Source of the DNA: F22 sp963675625
GTDB lineage: Bacteria > Bacteroidota > Bacteroidia > Bacteroidales > Bacteroidaceae
Reading direction: 5' to 3'
NCBI GenBank assembly: GCA_963675625.1
Contig: OY776497.1
Location: 1,054,001 to 1,118,000, forward strand
Length of the DNA: 64,000 bases
A model generated the notes under the pieces. The model did no database searches and was not told the origin of the DNA. It was given only the letters and a program-made list of their open reading frames with translations. The position numbers and the translations under genes are program-made. Position 1 is the stretch's first letter. Each line of letters opens with the position of its first letter. This document shows, one piece after another, positions 47,830-55,232 of the stretch.

Positions 47830-49299
47830 ATGATTAACTATAGAATAGTATACCGCATCATGAGCATGCTTCTTTTTATTGAAGCAGCGATGATGCTTTT
47901 ATCCACAGGCGTCTCATTATGCTATGACTGGGGGAGAGAGGGCGACTTACATAGCCTCTTTGTATCCACCATAGTAACAGCTGGTGTAGCTACTTTATTG
48001 GCAATCGCGGGCAGAAAAGCAAAGAAAGAGTTACGCAAACGAGAGAGTTTTTTACTAGTGAGTTTGGCTTGGGTTTTCTGGTCTATTTTCGGGATGCTTC
48101 CTTATTTAATTGATGGTCATATACCAAATGTTACAGACGCGTTCTTCGAAACGATGTCTGGATTCTCGACAACAGGCGCATCCATTCTCAATAATATTGA
48201 AGCGATGCCTCATGGACTACTTTTTTGGCGTTCGTTGACTCAATGGATTGGAGGATTAGGAATCGTCTTCTTCACGATTGCAATTTTACCTATCTTTGGA
48301 ATTGGTGGTGTGCAGTTATTTGCTGCCGAAGCTGCAGGACCTACAAAAGATAAGCTATTCCCTCGAATAGGTGTAACGGCTAGATGGATTTGGGGAGTCT
48401 ACTCAGGATTGACAATCTTGGAAATCATTTTCCTCATGTTTGGTGGCATGAGCCTGTACGATGCAGTATGTCATGCTTTCACGACCACAAGTACTGGAGG
48501 TTTTTCGCCCAAGCAAGATAGTATAGCCGCCTATCATTCACCGTATATTGAATACGTCATCGCTATATTTATGACGTTAAGTGGTATCAACTTCATGCTG
48601 TTATTTTACGCAGTATCTGGTAAGATATCAAAATTCTTTTCCGACAACGAATTGCAATGGTTCTTAAAATCAATGCTGATCTTTGTTACAATCATTACTG
48701 CGGTACTGTTTTTCAGACAACACATGGGATTTGAAGAGGCCTTTAGAGCTGCATTCTTCCAAGTGTCTTCATTGCACACAACGTGCGGATATGCGACTGC
48801 CGACTTTATGCTGTGGCCACCTATTACGTGGGCCTGTCTTAGTTTCGTGATGATTACCGGTGCATGTGCTGGATCCACAACTGGGGGTATTAAGTCTGTA
48901 CGTATGGTCAGCATGTGGCGTATTATGCGCAACCACTTTAAGCATATCATTCATCCCAATGCAGTACTACCTGTACGTATAAATGGACAAATGATTCAAC
49001 CTCCACTTGTCATTCGTATTTTTGCTTTTGGATTTGCCTATATTGGCATAATCATAGTAGGATCTATCCTGCTAATGGCATTCGACATGGGTTTTATTGA
49101 AAGTTTAGGATGTACCATTTCAGCCTTAGGTGGTGTGGGACCTGGACTTGGTAAATATGGACCTGCCGCAACTTGGTATGATATGCCAGCTGCGTGCAAA
49201 TGGATATTATCATTCATCATGCTACTTGGTCGTCTAGAAATGTTTACTGTATTAGTACTATTTACCCCTAGATTCTGGAAACAGCATGGGTATAACTAA
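47830..49299 (+). CDS. trkH: Trk potassium channel subunit TrkH
   Basis: A 489-residue inner-membrane K+ translocation subunit. Four selectivity-filter loops can be read: SGFSTTGASIL (about 116), TTTSTGGFSPK (about 218), SLHTTCGYATA (about 317) and ISALGGVGPGLG (about 436). Each sits in an M1-P-M2 repeat, as expected. The glycine in each loop is kept. It starts 11 bases after trkA and is followed by a strong terminator. Confidence 0.95.
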   Translation: MINYRIVYRIMSMLLFIEAAMMLLSTGVSLCYDWGREGDLHSLFVSTIVTAGVATLLAIAGRKAKKELRKRESFLLVSLAWVFWSIFGMLPYLIDGHIPNVTDAFFETMSGFSTTGASILNNIEAMPHGLLFWRSLTQWIGGLGIVFFTIAILPIFGIGGVQLFAAEAAGPTKDKLFPRIGVTARWIWGVYSGLTILEIIFLMFGGMSLYDAVCHAFTTTSTGGFSPKQDSIAAYHSPYIEYVIAIFMTLSGINFMLLFYAVSGKISKFFSDNELQWFLKSMLIFVTIITAVLFFRQHMGFEEAFRAAFFQVSSLHTTCGYATADFMLWPPITWACLSFVMITGACAGSTTGGIKSVRMVSMWRIMRNHFKHIIHPNAVLPVRINGQMIQPPLVIRIFAFGFAYIGIIIVGSILLMAFDMGFIESLGCTISALGGVGPGLGKYGPAATWYDMPAACKWILSFIMLLGRLEMFTVLVLFTPRFWKQHGYN

Positions 49300-49348
49300 A
49301 CAAAGTAACCCCCAAATATAGTCACTAATAAACGTGCACAAACAATAT

Positions 49349-49394
49349 GGATTCTTGTTGCAAAAGCTTTTCTTTTGCACAAGAATCCTTTTTT
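49349..49394 (+). terminator. Terminator of dxs-trkA-trkH
   Basis: Arms 49349-49366 and 49372-49388 pair over 17 bp with one bulged base, then TTTTTT. It lies 50 bases after the trkH stop. Confidence 0.85.
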
Positions 49395-49399
49395 ACAGA

Positions 49400-49999
49400 C
49401 TACTTTTTCAAATAATACATCGTATTAGTTCCTCTTCCTTTCTTAACCAGCCAGCCTTCTTCAAGATATGTTTTGATATCTCGTGAAGCAACCGTCTTAC
49501 TCAATTGGGTAGCCATCTGATATTCTTTGCGTGTAATAACAACCTCACGTTGAAACAGTCGTTCTATAATAGTGCGACGTTCGGCCTCTGTATATTTCTT
49601 TTTACTCTTTGACTTTAGCGATGCGGGACAACTCGTGACTCTATACTTCCAGTGCTTCATGAATGTCTTACACAATCGGAAAGTAATCCCTTTAATGATC
49701 ACTTTGCTAGAAGTCATGCGAGCTCCCTTACTCTGAGGGGCACTACTTAAATGCACCTCAAAACTACCTAATCCGTCTATGCGTACCCGATGACTATCAG
49801 CCAAGTGCGACTTAATAGAATAAACCAACTCTGTCACAAGTCCTTTTACATCTCCTACGGTAAATGAAGAGCGCTCGGAGATTTCTTCGGAAAGTAATGC
49901 CAAATCTACCGTGTTGGTGATCACAGCTTTCGCTTTATACTCTTCGGCTTCAGGATTGCTAGGATTTTGCGTCCGATGCAAGTCGTAATAAATGCTCAT
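49400..49999 (-). CDS. HU-like DNA-binding protein with C-terminal winged-helix-like region
   Basis: A 199-residue basic protein. The N-terminal 125 residues follow the Bacteroidetes HU-like fold (SSFTVGDVKGLVTELVYSIK, then RIDGLGSFEVHLSSAP), which carries a G-x-F turn. The C-terminal part (about 135-199) has TEAERRTIIERLFQREV, VASRDIKTYLEEGWLVKKG and a final NTMYYLKK, read here as a winged helix. It could bind and bend DNA with added sequence preference. It is monocistronic; upstream is a long palindrome at 50069-50110. Target unknown. Confidence 0.75.
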   Translation of the reverse strand: MSIYYDLHRTQNPSNPEAEEYKAKAVITNTVDLALLSEEISERSSFTVGDVKGLVTELVYSIKSHLADSHRVRIDGLGSFEVHLSSAPQSKGARMTSSKVIIKGITFRLCKTFMKHWKYRVTSCPASLKSKSKKKYTEAERRTIIERLFQREVVITRKEYQMATQLSKTVASRDIKTYLEEGWLVKKGRGTNTMYYLKK

Positions 50000-50068
50000 A
50001 CTACTTCGATTTTATTGTTCAAGTTCTTTATGTTTCTCTGGCTTACTAAGTGAGCCTCGATCCAGCAC

Positions 50069-50110
50069 GCTGTTCCCATCGATTCAACATGCTGAATCGA
50101 GGGGAACAGC
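50069..50110. repeat. 18-bp interrupted palindrome
   Basis: GCTGTTCCC (50069-50077) pairs with GGGAACAGC (50102-50110), and TCGATTCA (50079-50086) pairs with TGAATCGA (50093-50100), with one mismatch between and a 6-base ACATGC loop. A further TTGAATCGA at 50114-50122 repeats the inner arm. No T tract follows. Confidence 0.7.
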
Positions 50111-50122
50111 ACGTTGAATCGA

Positions 50123-50370
50123 AAGCGCCCTCCTAGTATACAGACAAGCTCTTTGGTATAAAGATACTCATAAAAGCTATAAGCGATTCTTATTTAAGCA
50201 ATAAACGCTTCATAAAGAGCAAATGACACATCTATGTAAAGTATATGACATCATTTTGAAGTATTTACCACTAACATACACAAAAAAATAATTCTTCGAA
50301 CCGCAAAGACGATATCGACTGTAAATAAAAGACAGCAAAGTACTACCTGTACATAATCACAAAGAACAAT
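50123..50370. other. AT-rich intergenic region, no gene seen
   Basis: Between the palindrome and the rplI terminator no frame of useful length and no tRNA-like fold is seen. It must carry the promoter of the HU-like gene, but no good TAnnTTTG box is visible on the minus strand. Confidence 0.5.
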
Positions 50371-50406
50371 AAAAAAAGAGAGTATGTCAATGACATACTC
50401 TCTTTT
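50371..50406 (-). terminator. Terminator of the rpsF-rpsR-rplI operon
   Basis: AAAAGAGAGTATGTCA (50374-50389) and TGACATACTCTCTTTT (50391-50406) form a 16-bp stem with almost no loop. On the minus strand a TTTTTTT run follows. Confidence 0.8.
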
Positions 50407-50432
50407 AATATATAGAATTGATCTATTTAAAA

Positions 50433-50888
50433 TTAAGCTTCAGCAGCATCAGATACAACTTCTACTGTTACTTCTACTGTTACTTCTTTATGTAGACGTA
50501 AGTAAGCTACATAAGTACCAACTTGCTTGATTGTTTCCTTCAATTGAATCTTCTTGCGATCCACTTCGAAACCTTTAGCTGCAAGTGCTTCAGCAACCAT
50601 AATAGTGTTAACTGAACCATAGATAGCTCCTGTTGCACTAACCTTAGTAGGGATAGTTACAGATACGCCTTCCATAGATGCAGCTACTGCTTGAGCTTCT
50701 TCTAACATCTTAGCAAGCTTGTGAGCCTTCTGACGTAGGTCTTCAGCAAGCATCTTCTTTGCAGAAGGAGAAGCAATGACAGCCTTACCTGTTGGGATTA
50801 GGAAGTTACGTGCGTAACCTGGCTTTACACTTACAATATCATTTTTGAATCCTAGGTTTAGGATATCCTCTTTCAATATAATTTCCAT
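50433..50888 (-). CDS. rplI: 50S ribosomal protein L9
   Basis: A 151-residue ribosomal protein with a N-terminal globular domain (MEIILKEDILNLGFKNDIVSVKPGYARNFLIP, signature GYARNFL at about 24-30), a long helix (about 41-75) and a C-terminal domain. It sits on the L1 stalk base of 23S rRNA. It starts 18 bases after rpsR in the operon order rpsF, rpsR, rplI, which is standard. Sequence intact. Confidence 0.96.
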   Translation of the reverse strand: MEIILKEDILNLGFKNDIVSVKPGYARNFLIPTGKAVIASPSAKKMLAEDLRQKAHKLAKMLEEAQAVAASMEGVSVTIPTKVSATGAIYGSVNTIMVAEALAAKGFEVDRKKIQLKETIKQVGTYVAYLRLHKEVTVEVTVEVVSDAAEA

Positions 50889-50906
50889 TGTTGACCTCCT
50901 TCTTTA

Positions 50907-51176
50907 TTATTTCATCATATCGGTTACATATGGAAGCAACGCCAAGTGACGTGCACGCTTCACTGCCTGAGCTACGCGACGTTGGAACTTCAATGAAGTA
51001 CCAGTGATGCGACGTGGCAAAATCTTACCTTGCTCGTTCAAAAATTTCTTCAAAAATTCTGGATCTTTGTAGTCGATATACTTGATACCGCTCTTTTTAA
51101 AACGGCAATACTTTTTCTTCTTAACATCGATTGTTGGCGCTGTTAAATAGCGAATCTCTGATTGTTGTTGTGCCAT
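50907..51176 (-). CDS. rpsR: 30S ribosomal protein S18
   Basis: An 89-residue protein of the 30S platform that pairs with S6. The signature YIDYKDPEFLKKFL...GKILPRRITGTS (about 33-61) is intact. The family's short length and basic C-terminus (VKRARHLALLPYV) are as expected. It starts 3 bases after rpsF. No zinc cysteines are needed; a single Cys (C23) is present. Confidence 0.96.
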   Translation of the reverse strand: MAQQQSEIRYLTAPTIDVKKKKYCRFKKSGIKYIDYKDPEFLKKFLNEQGKILPRRITGTSLKFQRRVAQAVKRARHLALLPYVTDMMK

Positions 51177-51179
51177 TGA

Positions 51180-51521
51180 TTAGTCCTCCTTTTTTGTTTT
51201 GTTACCACGACGCTTCTCAGCATAAGCAGCTGCATATTTCTCTTGCTTGATAGTCAAGAAACGAATTACTTTTTCTTCACGACGGAAATTAAGCTCCAAA
51301 TTAGCGACAATGCTAGGATCTGCTTTGAACTCGATCATGTTGTAGAAACCTGTAGATTTCTTTTGAATTGGATAAGCAAGCTTCTTCAATCCCCAATTTT
51401 CTACATTGACAATCTCAGCACCAGCATCTTTCAAGATGCTCTCAAACTTCTCTACCGTCTCCTTCATCTGTACATCAGACAAAACGGGAGTTAAAATGAA
51501 AACGGCCTCGTAATTTTGCAT
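51180..51521 (-). CDS. rpsF: 30S ribosomal protein S6
   Basis: A 113-residue protein that forms a dimer with S18. The start MQNYEAVFILTPVLSD and the line NVENWGLKKLAYPIQKKSTGFY are the S6 signatures. A charged C-terminal tail (KRRGNKTKKED) follows. Its long leader (about 120 bases) carries a hairpin at 51537-51567 next to the ATG, a place where S6:S18 autoregulation is known in other bacteria. Confidence 0.96.
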   Translation of the reverse strand: MQNYEAVFILTPVLSDVQMKETVEKFESILKDAGAEIVNVENWGLKKLAYPIQKKSTGFYNMIEFKADPSIVANLELNFRREEKVIRFLTIKQEKYAAAYAEKRRGNKTKKED

Positions 51522-51536
51522 ACGGTCAAATGTTTA

Positions 51537-51567
51537 TTTGATTAATAAATTATTAGCATTAATCAAA
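51537..51567 (-). promoter_or_regulatory. Leader hairpin before rpsF
   Basis: A perfect 10-bp stem (51537-51546, 51558-51567) with an 11-base loop lies 15 bases before the rpsF ATG in the transcript. A CCG lies just before the ATG. It may be an S6:S18 regulatory site, but I cannot match the known motif in detail. Confidence 0.45.
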
Positions 51568-51646
51568 GCGGAGATAAAAAGCTGATACAGAGCTGATAAA
51601 AAGAATCAGAGCAGTAAACAGCGTACTCGCTTTAATTATTGCGGTG

Positions 51647-51677
51647 CAAAGATACAACTTAATAATAAAATGACAAA
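51647..51677 (-). promoter_or_regulatory. Promoter of rpsF-rpsR-rplI (TTTG, N19, TATCTTTG)
   Basis: TTTG (plus 51674-51677) and TATCTTTG (plus 51647-51654) on the minus strand, 19 bases apart. Predicted leader about 120 bases. Confidence 0.8.
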
Positions 51678-51694
51678 GGATTTCATTCATTTTC

Positions 51695-51725
51695 TTGCAT
51701 TTACTGAGTCTGTTTGCTATCTTTG
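51695..51725 (+). promoter_or_regulatory. Promoter of the MarR gene (TTG, N20, TATCTTTG)
   Basis: TTG at 51695-51697 and TATCTTTG at 51718-51725 with 20 bases between. Leader to ATG 51789 is about 57 bases. It is divergent from the rpsF promoter. Confidence 0.75.
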
Positions 51726-51788
51726 TAGGCATTAACTATTAAACAAAAACTCCCAAAAGGAGAAGCACTAATGATAAAATAAAATAAT

Positions 51789-52238
51789 ATGTCATCAGCC
51801 AATTTCAATGTGGATATCAATATGGTATTTGCCATTCTCAATGGCAGAGTATCGTCTAGCATTAACAAAAGCTTAGCTACAGAATTTAAGAAAGCAGGTA
51901 TAGACCTCACTCCAGAAGGATGGACTGTTATGATATTTTTATGGGAAAAAGACGGAGTATCTCAACAAGCTTTATGCAACGCAACTTATCGAGATAAACC
52001 AGGTATGACACGCTTATTGGATACCTTAGAAAAAAAGCATTTAGTAGTACGTGTCACCGATAGAAGCGATAAGAGAAGCAAATTAATCTTTCTAACCAAT
52101 GAGGGCCGTCAAATAGAATCTCAAGCTAGAGCTGCAACTCAGCGTATGCTATCTAACGCTTTAAAAGGTTTGGACTCGGACGAACTGATTATCAGCCAAG
52201 AAGTACTTAAACAGGTTTTCAAAAATCTTTCGGACTAA
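51789..52238 (+). CDS. MarR-family transcriptional regulator
   Basis: A 149-residue dimeric winged-helix repressor. The helix-turn-helix runs KDGVSQQALCNATYRDKPGMTRLLDTLEKKHLV (about 57-89; the recognition helix contains KPGMTRLLDTLE), and the wing DRSDKRSKLIFLT (about 94-106) is the MarR signature. The N- and C-terminal helices form the dimer. The target and ligand are unknown; the small membrane protein gene 158 bases downstream is a possible target. Confidence 0.88.
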   Translation: MSSANFNVDINMVFAILNGRVSSSINKSLATEFKKAGIDLTPEGWTVMIFLWEKDGVSQQALCNATYRDKPGMTRLLDTLEKKHLVVRVTDRSDKRSKLIFLTNEGRQIESQARAATQRMLSNALKGLDSDELIISQEVLKQVFKNLSD

Positions 52239-52395
52239 TAAGCTTATATAAACTATCCCAACGACTTCCACAAATACTACTAAAATGCGATAAATCATAA
52301 CAATGTGTACATTTTTTTGGAAGATATATTTCGGTATCTCCAAAATTATCCGTTTATTTGTGGCTAGAAATATAACGCTTTAAATATATTGAACA

Positions 52396-52578
52396 ATGAA
52401 TAACTTGAAGTACATTGGACTTGTATTAGTCTTAATCGGTGCCCTAATGCTTATCGTAGCTGCCTTTACAGGCTCTGCAGCTATAAACAACAATTCATTC
52501 CTAGGTTGGAGTGTAGCAGCAATCGTAATTGGCCTAGCTGCATATGTTGTACTTGGAAAGCAACGCATAGACGCGTAA
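52396..52578 (+). CDS. Small two-helix membrane protein
   Basis: A 60-residue protein with two hydrophobic helices (about 7-25 and 37-54) joined by a short loop (AINNNSFLG). It has no export signal besides the first helix and no catalytic residues. It lies between marR and a strong terminator, on the same strand as marR. Function is unknown. It could be a MarR-controlled membrane protein; this is a guess from position. Confidence 0.55.
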   Translation: MNNLKYIGLVLVLIGALMLIVAAFTGSAAINNNSFLGWSVAAIVIGLAAYVVLGKQRIDA

Positions 52579-52592
52579 CCATTAAGAGATGT

Positions 52593-52644
52593 AATAAAAA
52601 AACAATGGCCACCAGCAAATGCTGGTGGCCATTGTTTTTTTATT
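52593..52644. terminator. Bidirectional terminator
   Basis: A perfect 24-bp stem (arms 52593-52616 and 52621-52644) with a 4-base AAAT loop; the stem core is GC-rich and its ends are AT-rich. It works for the small membrane protein gene on the plus strand and rprY on the minus strand. Confidence 0.9.
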
Positions 52645-52654
52645 ACTTCTATGA

Positions 52655-53359
52655 CTAATCTTCAGGAAGTGGAGTAATCAACTTGTAACCTTTTCCATGA
52701 ATATTAATAATTTCAACTGTTGAATCTGGACGTAAATGTTTACGCAACTTTGTAATATACACATCCATGCTACGTGCATTAAAGTAGTTGTCATCAATCC
52801 AGATAGTCTTCAAAGCAAAATCACGTTGAAGGATTTCATTGTTGTGGGCACATAAAAGGCTCAACAATTCACTTTCCTTTGTTGTCAATTTAGTTGTATT
52901 TTCGCCAATAGACAATAATTGTTTTTGAGTATCAAACACAAAACCACCGAGTTTATACACCGTATTTTCTTTGGTCTTCTTACCACGTACACGACGTAAA
53001 ATAGCTTCCATACGGAAAGTCAATTCTTCCATAGAGAATGGTTTTGTGATATAATCATCAGCACCAATTTTAAATCCTTCTAAGATATCTTCTTTTAAAG
53101 TCTTTGCTGTCAAGAAGATAATTGGAATATCTTGATTAACTGCGCGCACTTCTTGTGCTAATGTGAAACCATCTTTCTTTGGCATCATCACATCAAACAC
53201 ACAAATATCATATTTATTTTTGAGGAAAGCCTTATATCCTGCCTCACCATCACTACAAAGGTCTGCTTTATAACCCTTCGCTTGCAAATACTCTCTAAGC
53301 AACATGCCTAGATTCTCATCATCCTCGCATAAAAGGACATTCATCGTCTTTTTTTCCAT
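52655..53359 (-). CDS. rprY: Response regulator RprY, OmpR type
   Basis: A 234-residue DNA-binding response regulator. The receiver domain (about 7-120) has the acidic pair ED-D near the start, phospho-acceptor D in CVFDVMMPKKDG (about 55) and the K in FLTAKTLKED (about 105). The OmpR winged helix covers about 135-234, with ARSMDVYITKLRKHL. It follows rprX by 3 bases and ends at a bidirectional terminator. In Bacteroides fragilis RprXY is known; orthology here rests on the pattern and pairing. Confidence 0.9.
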   Translation of the reverse strand: MEKKTMNVLLCEDDENLGMLLREYLQAKGYKADLCSDGEAGYKAFLKNKYDICVFDVMMPKKDGFTLAQEVRAVNQDIPIIFLTAKTLKEDILEGFKIGADDYITKPFSMEELTFRMEAILRRVRGKKTKENTVYKLGGFVFDTQKQLLSIGENTTKLTTKESELLSLLCAHNNEILQRDFALKTIWIDDNYFNARSMDVYITKLRKHLRPDSTVEIINIHGKGYKLITPLPED

Positions 53360-53362
53360 AAC

Positions 53363-54931
53363 TTACTCTTTTAGTAGGGGTAATGAAATTATAAATTTTG
53401 TTCCAACATTTAATTCGCTCTCTACACGCACTGTACCTCGATGGTCAGTGATAATACGTTTTACATAAGCTAAACCTAAGCCAAATCCTTTGACATCATG
53501 TCGATTGCCTGTATGTACTCTATAAAAGCGATCAAACACTTTTTTTACATTTTCTTTCTTAATACCAATACCATTATCAGCTATTGATATAAGAAGTCTA
53601 TCTCCTTCGTTCCATGTAGACACTTCTAATTTAAGGTCGACATCATCGCGACGATATTTGACTGCATTATCTAAAAGATTAAATACAACATTGGTAATGT
53701 GCATATCATCAGCAAATATAATCGGGTCATCGGCTGCTAAATCTGTATTTAAAACGCCATTGTAATTTTGTACTTTAAGAGAGAAAGTATTCACTACATT
53801 CTCAATCATAGCATGTGCATCAATCTCTTTAAATTTCAAAGCAACACGTGATTTATCAAACATCGACATTTGTAACACCTTGTCAACTTGAAAACGTAGA
53901 CGTTTGGTTTCATCAAATATCACATTAGACACCTGCTTAAATATCTGTGGCGACTTGTCTACATCGGCATCTTTCAACATCTGAGCAGCTAACGAAATTG
54001 TAGAAATAGGAGTTTTAAACTCATGAGTCATATTATTGACAAAATCATTACGCATCTCACTTAATCTCTTCTGCCTGAATATACTATACACGACAAATAC
54101 ATAAGTAAAGACAAGCAAAAGCATAAACACAACCGAAGGCACTACAAAACTAACAGAGCTCTTAATATAGGAATCTAGTGCTGGAAAATGTACTTTTATC
54201 ACACTTTGTCGAGTTGGAGGATCGTTCAAGAACAGCACTTGTGTATAAGCTTGCTCAACTCCTCGCGGATCAAAATCGGAGCACCTGTACACTTCTTTAC
54301 CATTTTTATTCCTAATGGAAAAATGATAAATCAAATCGACTCCATTATTAAGTAATTCTGCCCTTAGATAATCATCCAAAGTCTTAAAATCAATACGCTC
54401 TGCCACAGGCTTTAAACTAGCGTGACGAAGCATCTTCCAGACTACATCATCTATTAAATAGCGTTGATGCAAGTAGCGTTTATTAATCTCGTCTTGAAGT
54501 GACTGTGACGTATTAGGCAAACTATTCCGGCCATGATGCTCCGAAATAGACACTTTAGGCCTTTTAAGCGAGCCCACAGACACTCGAGATCGAATAGTCA
54601 TAGTCGAAAAACTTTGTCCATCAGGAGATGCTTGATAGTAATGTTCTACACGACTAACATATTCACCACCTAAAGAATCTGGTGTCGTTACCGCTTTTGC
54701 TTGCGCAATATCATGCTGACGAGCTTCTTTTATCTCATGCTCTAACCAACGACGAGTTTCATACTGTTCTACATCAGTAGACACAGCATAGAGCGCACGT
54801 TGTACAGATTCATTAAACTGTTCACGGCGCATGCGTATCATCTCTTGGATATAATTGATTTGAAGAATCAATATACCACCGAAACTCACGGTCATGATAG
54901 CAACAATAATCCAAATCGTTTTCTTATTCAT
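53363..54931 (-). CDS. rprX: Sensor histidine kinase RprX
   Basis: A 522-residue inner-membrane kinase. Two helices (about 5-25 and 265-290) enclose a periplasmic sensor region of about 240 residues with no recognised fold. The HisKA region has the phospho-acceptor in NNMTHEFKTPIST (about 305-317), and the ATPase has N (FNLLDNAVKYR), G1 (ISIADNGIGIKK) and G2 (GFGLGLAYVK) boxes. A -7 box ends 4 bases before the ATG, so the message may be leaderless. Its partner rprY starts 3 bases after the stop. Confidence 0.92.
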   Translation of the reverse strand: MNKKTIWIIVAIMTVSFGGILILQINYIQEMIRMRREQFNESVQRALYAVSTDVEQYETRRWLEHEIKEARQHDIAQAKAVTTPDSLGGEYVSRVEHYYQASPDGQSFSTMTIRSRVSVGSLKRPKVSISEHHGRNSLPNTSQSLQDEINKRYLHQRYLIDDVVWKMLRHASLKPVAERIDFKTLDDYLRAELLNNGVDLIYHFSIRNKNGKEVYRCSDFDPRGVEQAYTQVLFLNDPPTRQSVIKVHFPALDSYIKSSVSFVVPSVVFMLLLVFTYVFVVYSIFRQKRLSEMRNDFVNNMTHEFKTPISTISLAAQMLKDADVDKSPQIFKQVSNVIFDETKRLRFQVDKVLQMSMFDKSRVALKFKEIDAHAMIENVVNTFSLKVQNYNGVLNTDLAADDPIIFADDMHITNVVFNLLDNAVKYRRDDVDLKLEVSTWNEGDRLLISIADNGIGIKKENVKKVFDRFYRVHTGNRHDVKGFGLGLAYVKRIITDHRGTVRVESELNVGTKFIISLPLLKE

Positions 54932-54935
54932 GTTG

Positions 54936-54943
54936 CAAATTTA
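54936..54943 (-). promoter_or_regulatory. -7 box of rprXY (TAAATTTG)
   Basis: TAAATTTG on the minus strand ends 4 bases before the rprX ATG at 54931. A TTTG-like run lies 24 bases upstream (plus 54968-54971). Confidence 0.55.
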
Positions 54944-55054
54944 AGAAAATCCAGCGAATAAAACGTACAAAAAGGAGGAATTAACGAAACAAAACCAGCA
55001 CTTTAACTATATCATTTACATTTTCGATAAAACATTTACCAAATAAATAGTTAA

Positions 55055-55094
55055 GAAAAAAAAAGCCGCCACGCAACTCACGTTGAATGACGGC
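55055..55094 (-). terminator. Terminator of the EF-G2-like gene
   Basis: On the minus strand a two-part hairpin (GCCGTCA with TGGCGGC outer, CAAC/GTTG inner) at 55065-55094 is followed by a long T run (plus 55055-55064). It lies 139 bases after the stop. Confidence 0.75.
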
Positions 55095-55232
55095 CGCACT
55101 TCATACCACTTAACGCATATTTTAATTACTCCTTAATTTTTGGAGTACTTTTAAGCAAATAATTTTGTTAGAAAGGAAACCGCAACGCGAAATTTGGCAA
55201 ATATTTAGAAATAATTAAGCAAGGTTTTTTCA

